Shown in pieces: positions 6,029 through 6,491 of a stretch of DNA of 6,491 nt; the stretch's first letter is position 1, and every line of letters starts with the position of its first letter. The translations under genes and the position numbers were made by a program. The DNA lies in the NCBI GenBank assembly GCA_937871635.1, contig CALMNS010000784.1, positions 1-6,491 of the forward strand, read 5' to 3'. The stretch is from an uncultured Solirubrobacter sp. (lineage in GTDB: Bacteria; Actinomycetota; Thermoleophilia; Solirubrobacterales; Solirubrobacteraceae). The notes under the pieces were generated by a model that was given only the letters and a program-made list of their open reading frames with translations, was not told the DNA's origin and ran no database searches.

Positions 6029-6491
6029 GAGCTCGAAGACCGCCCCGTCGGAGGCGATCAGGACCTCCTCGGAGCCGAACGCCTGCACCGCCTCGCGGCG
6101 CACCCACCCCGCGTCGAGCTCGTCGGAGACGTGGGTGAGGATGAGCCGGCCGGCCTCCGCGCGGCGGCCGTGCTCGCCCGCCTCGCCCGGGGTGAGGTGA
6201 CCGCGCGGCCCCTCGCGCTCCGGGCGCGGCAGGGTCGCCTCGATGAGCAGGAGGTCCGTCCCGCGGGCGAAGTCCGACAGGGCCTCGGAGGGCGCCGAGT
6301 CGGCCGAGAAGGTCATCCGCCGGCCCGTGACCTGGGAGGCGATGTCGACCGCCTGGGTGGGGAGGAAGTGCGGGACGGCGCAGAAGCGCAGGCGCAACGG
6401 CCCGATGGCCAGCCCCTCCTCGGGGTCGTACTCCTCGAGCGCGAACGCCGCCGCGATGTGGTCGGCGCCCATGCCGCTGCCCGCGCCGATC
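6026..6491 (-). CDS. Metallo-beta-lactamase-fold hydrolase (RNase Z/ElaC-like), 5' partial
   Basis: This is the C-terminal half of an MBL-fold metal-dependent hydrolase; the frame is open to the right edge, so the start and the HxHxDH metal motif are outside the window, and the ATG at 6472 is internal. Visible metal positions are Asp in MTFSADSAPSE (codon 6299-6301), matching the bridging Asp of the TGDT-like strand, His in RGHLTPGEAGEHG (codon 6197-6199), matching the GHST-type helix of RNase Z relatives, and His in LILTHVSDELD (codon 6131-6133). The segment VPHFLPTQAVDI before the Asp strand also resembles RNase Z-like proteins, where it precedes the substrate face. It ends SDGAVFEL. This pattern is typical of the many actinobacterial MBL proteins annotated as RNase Z-like or cyclic-nucleotide phosphodiesterase-like without a proven substrate. 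True tRNA 3' processing cannot be judged because the exosite region is not visible. Confidence 0.85.
   Translation of the reverse strand, partial: IGAGSGMGADHIAAAFALEEYDPEEGLAIGPLRLRFCAVPHFLPTQAVDIASQVTGRRMTFSADSAPSEALSDFARGTDLLLIEATLPRPEREGPRGHLTPGEAGEHGRRAEAGRLILTHVSDELDAGWVRREAVQAFGSEEVLIASDGAVFEL

Noticed and set aside
4536..6107. Long open frame of 523 codons on the - strand
   Set aside because: It is out of frame with the EAL gene and with the NhaA codons it crosses, and its product is monotonous Arg/Ala/Gly/Pro with no domain. It is a GC-rich shadow.

Overview
The window is very GC-rich, densely coded bacterial chromosome with no tRNA, rRNA, CRISPR array, insertion sequence or other mobile element that I can see. 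High GC, GTG starts, 4-base gene overlaps, an NhaA with a C-terminal thioredoxin-fold domain and a Lys/Ala-rich small membrane protein together suggest an actinobacterium. A Thermoleophilia/Solirubrobacterales-like lineage is my best guess, but it is an inference from protein style only.

Layout, left to right. (1) The 3' part of an M23 (LytM-type) peptidase gene runs in from the left edge on the + strand and stops at 559. (2) A perfect 11-bp inverted repeat (571-596) separates it from a convergent - strand gene (649-1224) for an unrecognised single-pass membrane protein with a Lys/Ala-rich head and a Pro/Thr-rich tail. (3) A 108-bp divergent intergenic region (1225-1332) leads into a compact + strand operon of three genes: an ArsB/NhaD/SLC13-type ion transporter (1333-2589), a stand-alone CBS-pair protein whose GTG start overlaps the transporter stop (2586-3056), and an NhaA Na+/H+ antiporter fused to a DsbA-like CPFC domain (3064-4935). 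(4) The NhaA gene overlaps tail-to-tail by 26 bp with a - strand gene for an EAL-domain (c-di-GMP phosphodiesterase-type) protein (4910-5944). (5) Upstream of that gene on the same strand, 81 bp away, is the 3' part of a metallo-beta-lactamase-fold hydrolase gene that runs off the right edge (6026-6491).

The most coherent unit is the three-gene transporter operon. Two different secondary ion transporters are co-expressed with a probable adenine-nucleotide-sensing CBS protein and a dithiol redox domain. I read it as a cation/pH homeostasis module with possible energy and redox inputs. The parts are from known families and the NhaA-thioredoxin fusion is an architecture already seen in actinobacteria; the joint regulatory role is my inference. 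The EAL protein has an unrecognised N-terminal region and a changed loop 6, and is the second item worth following up.
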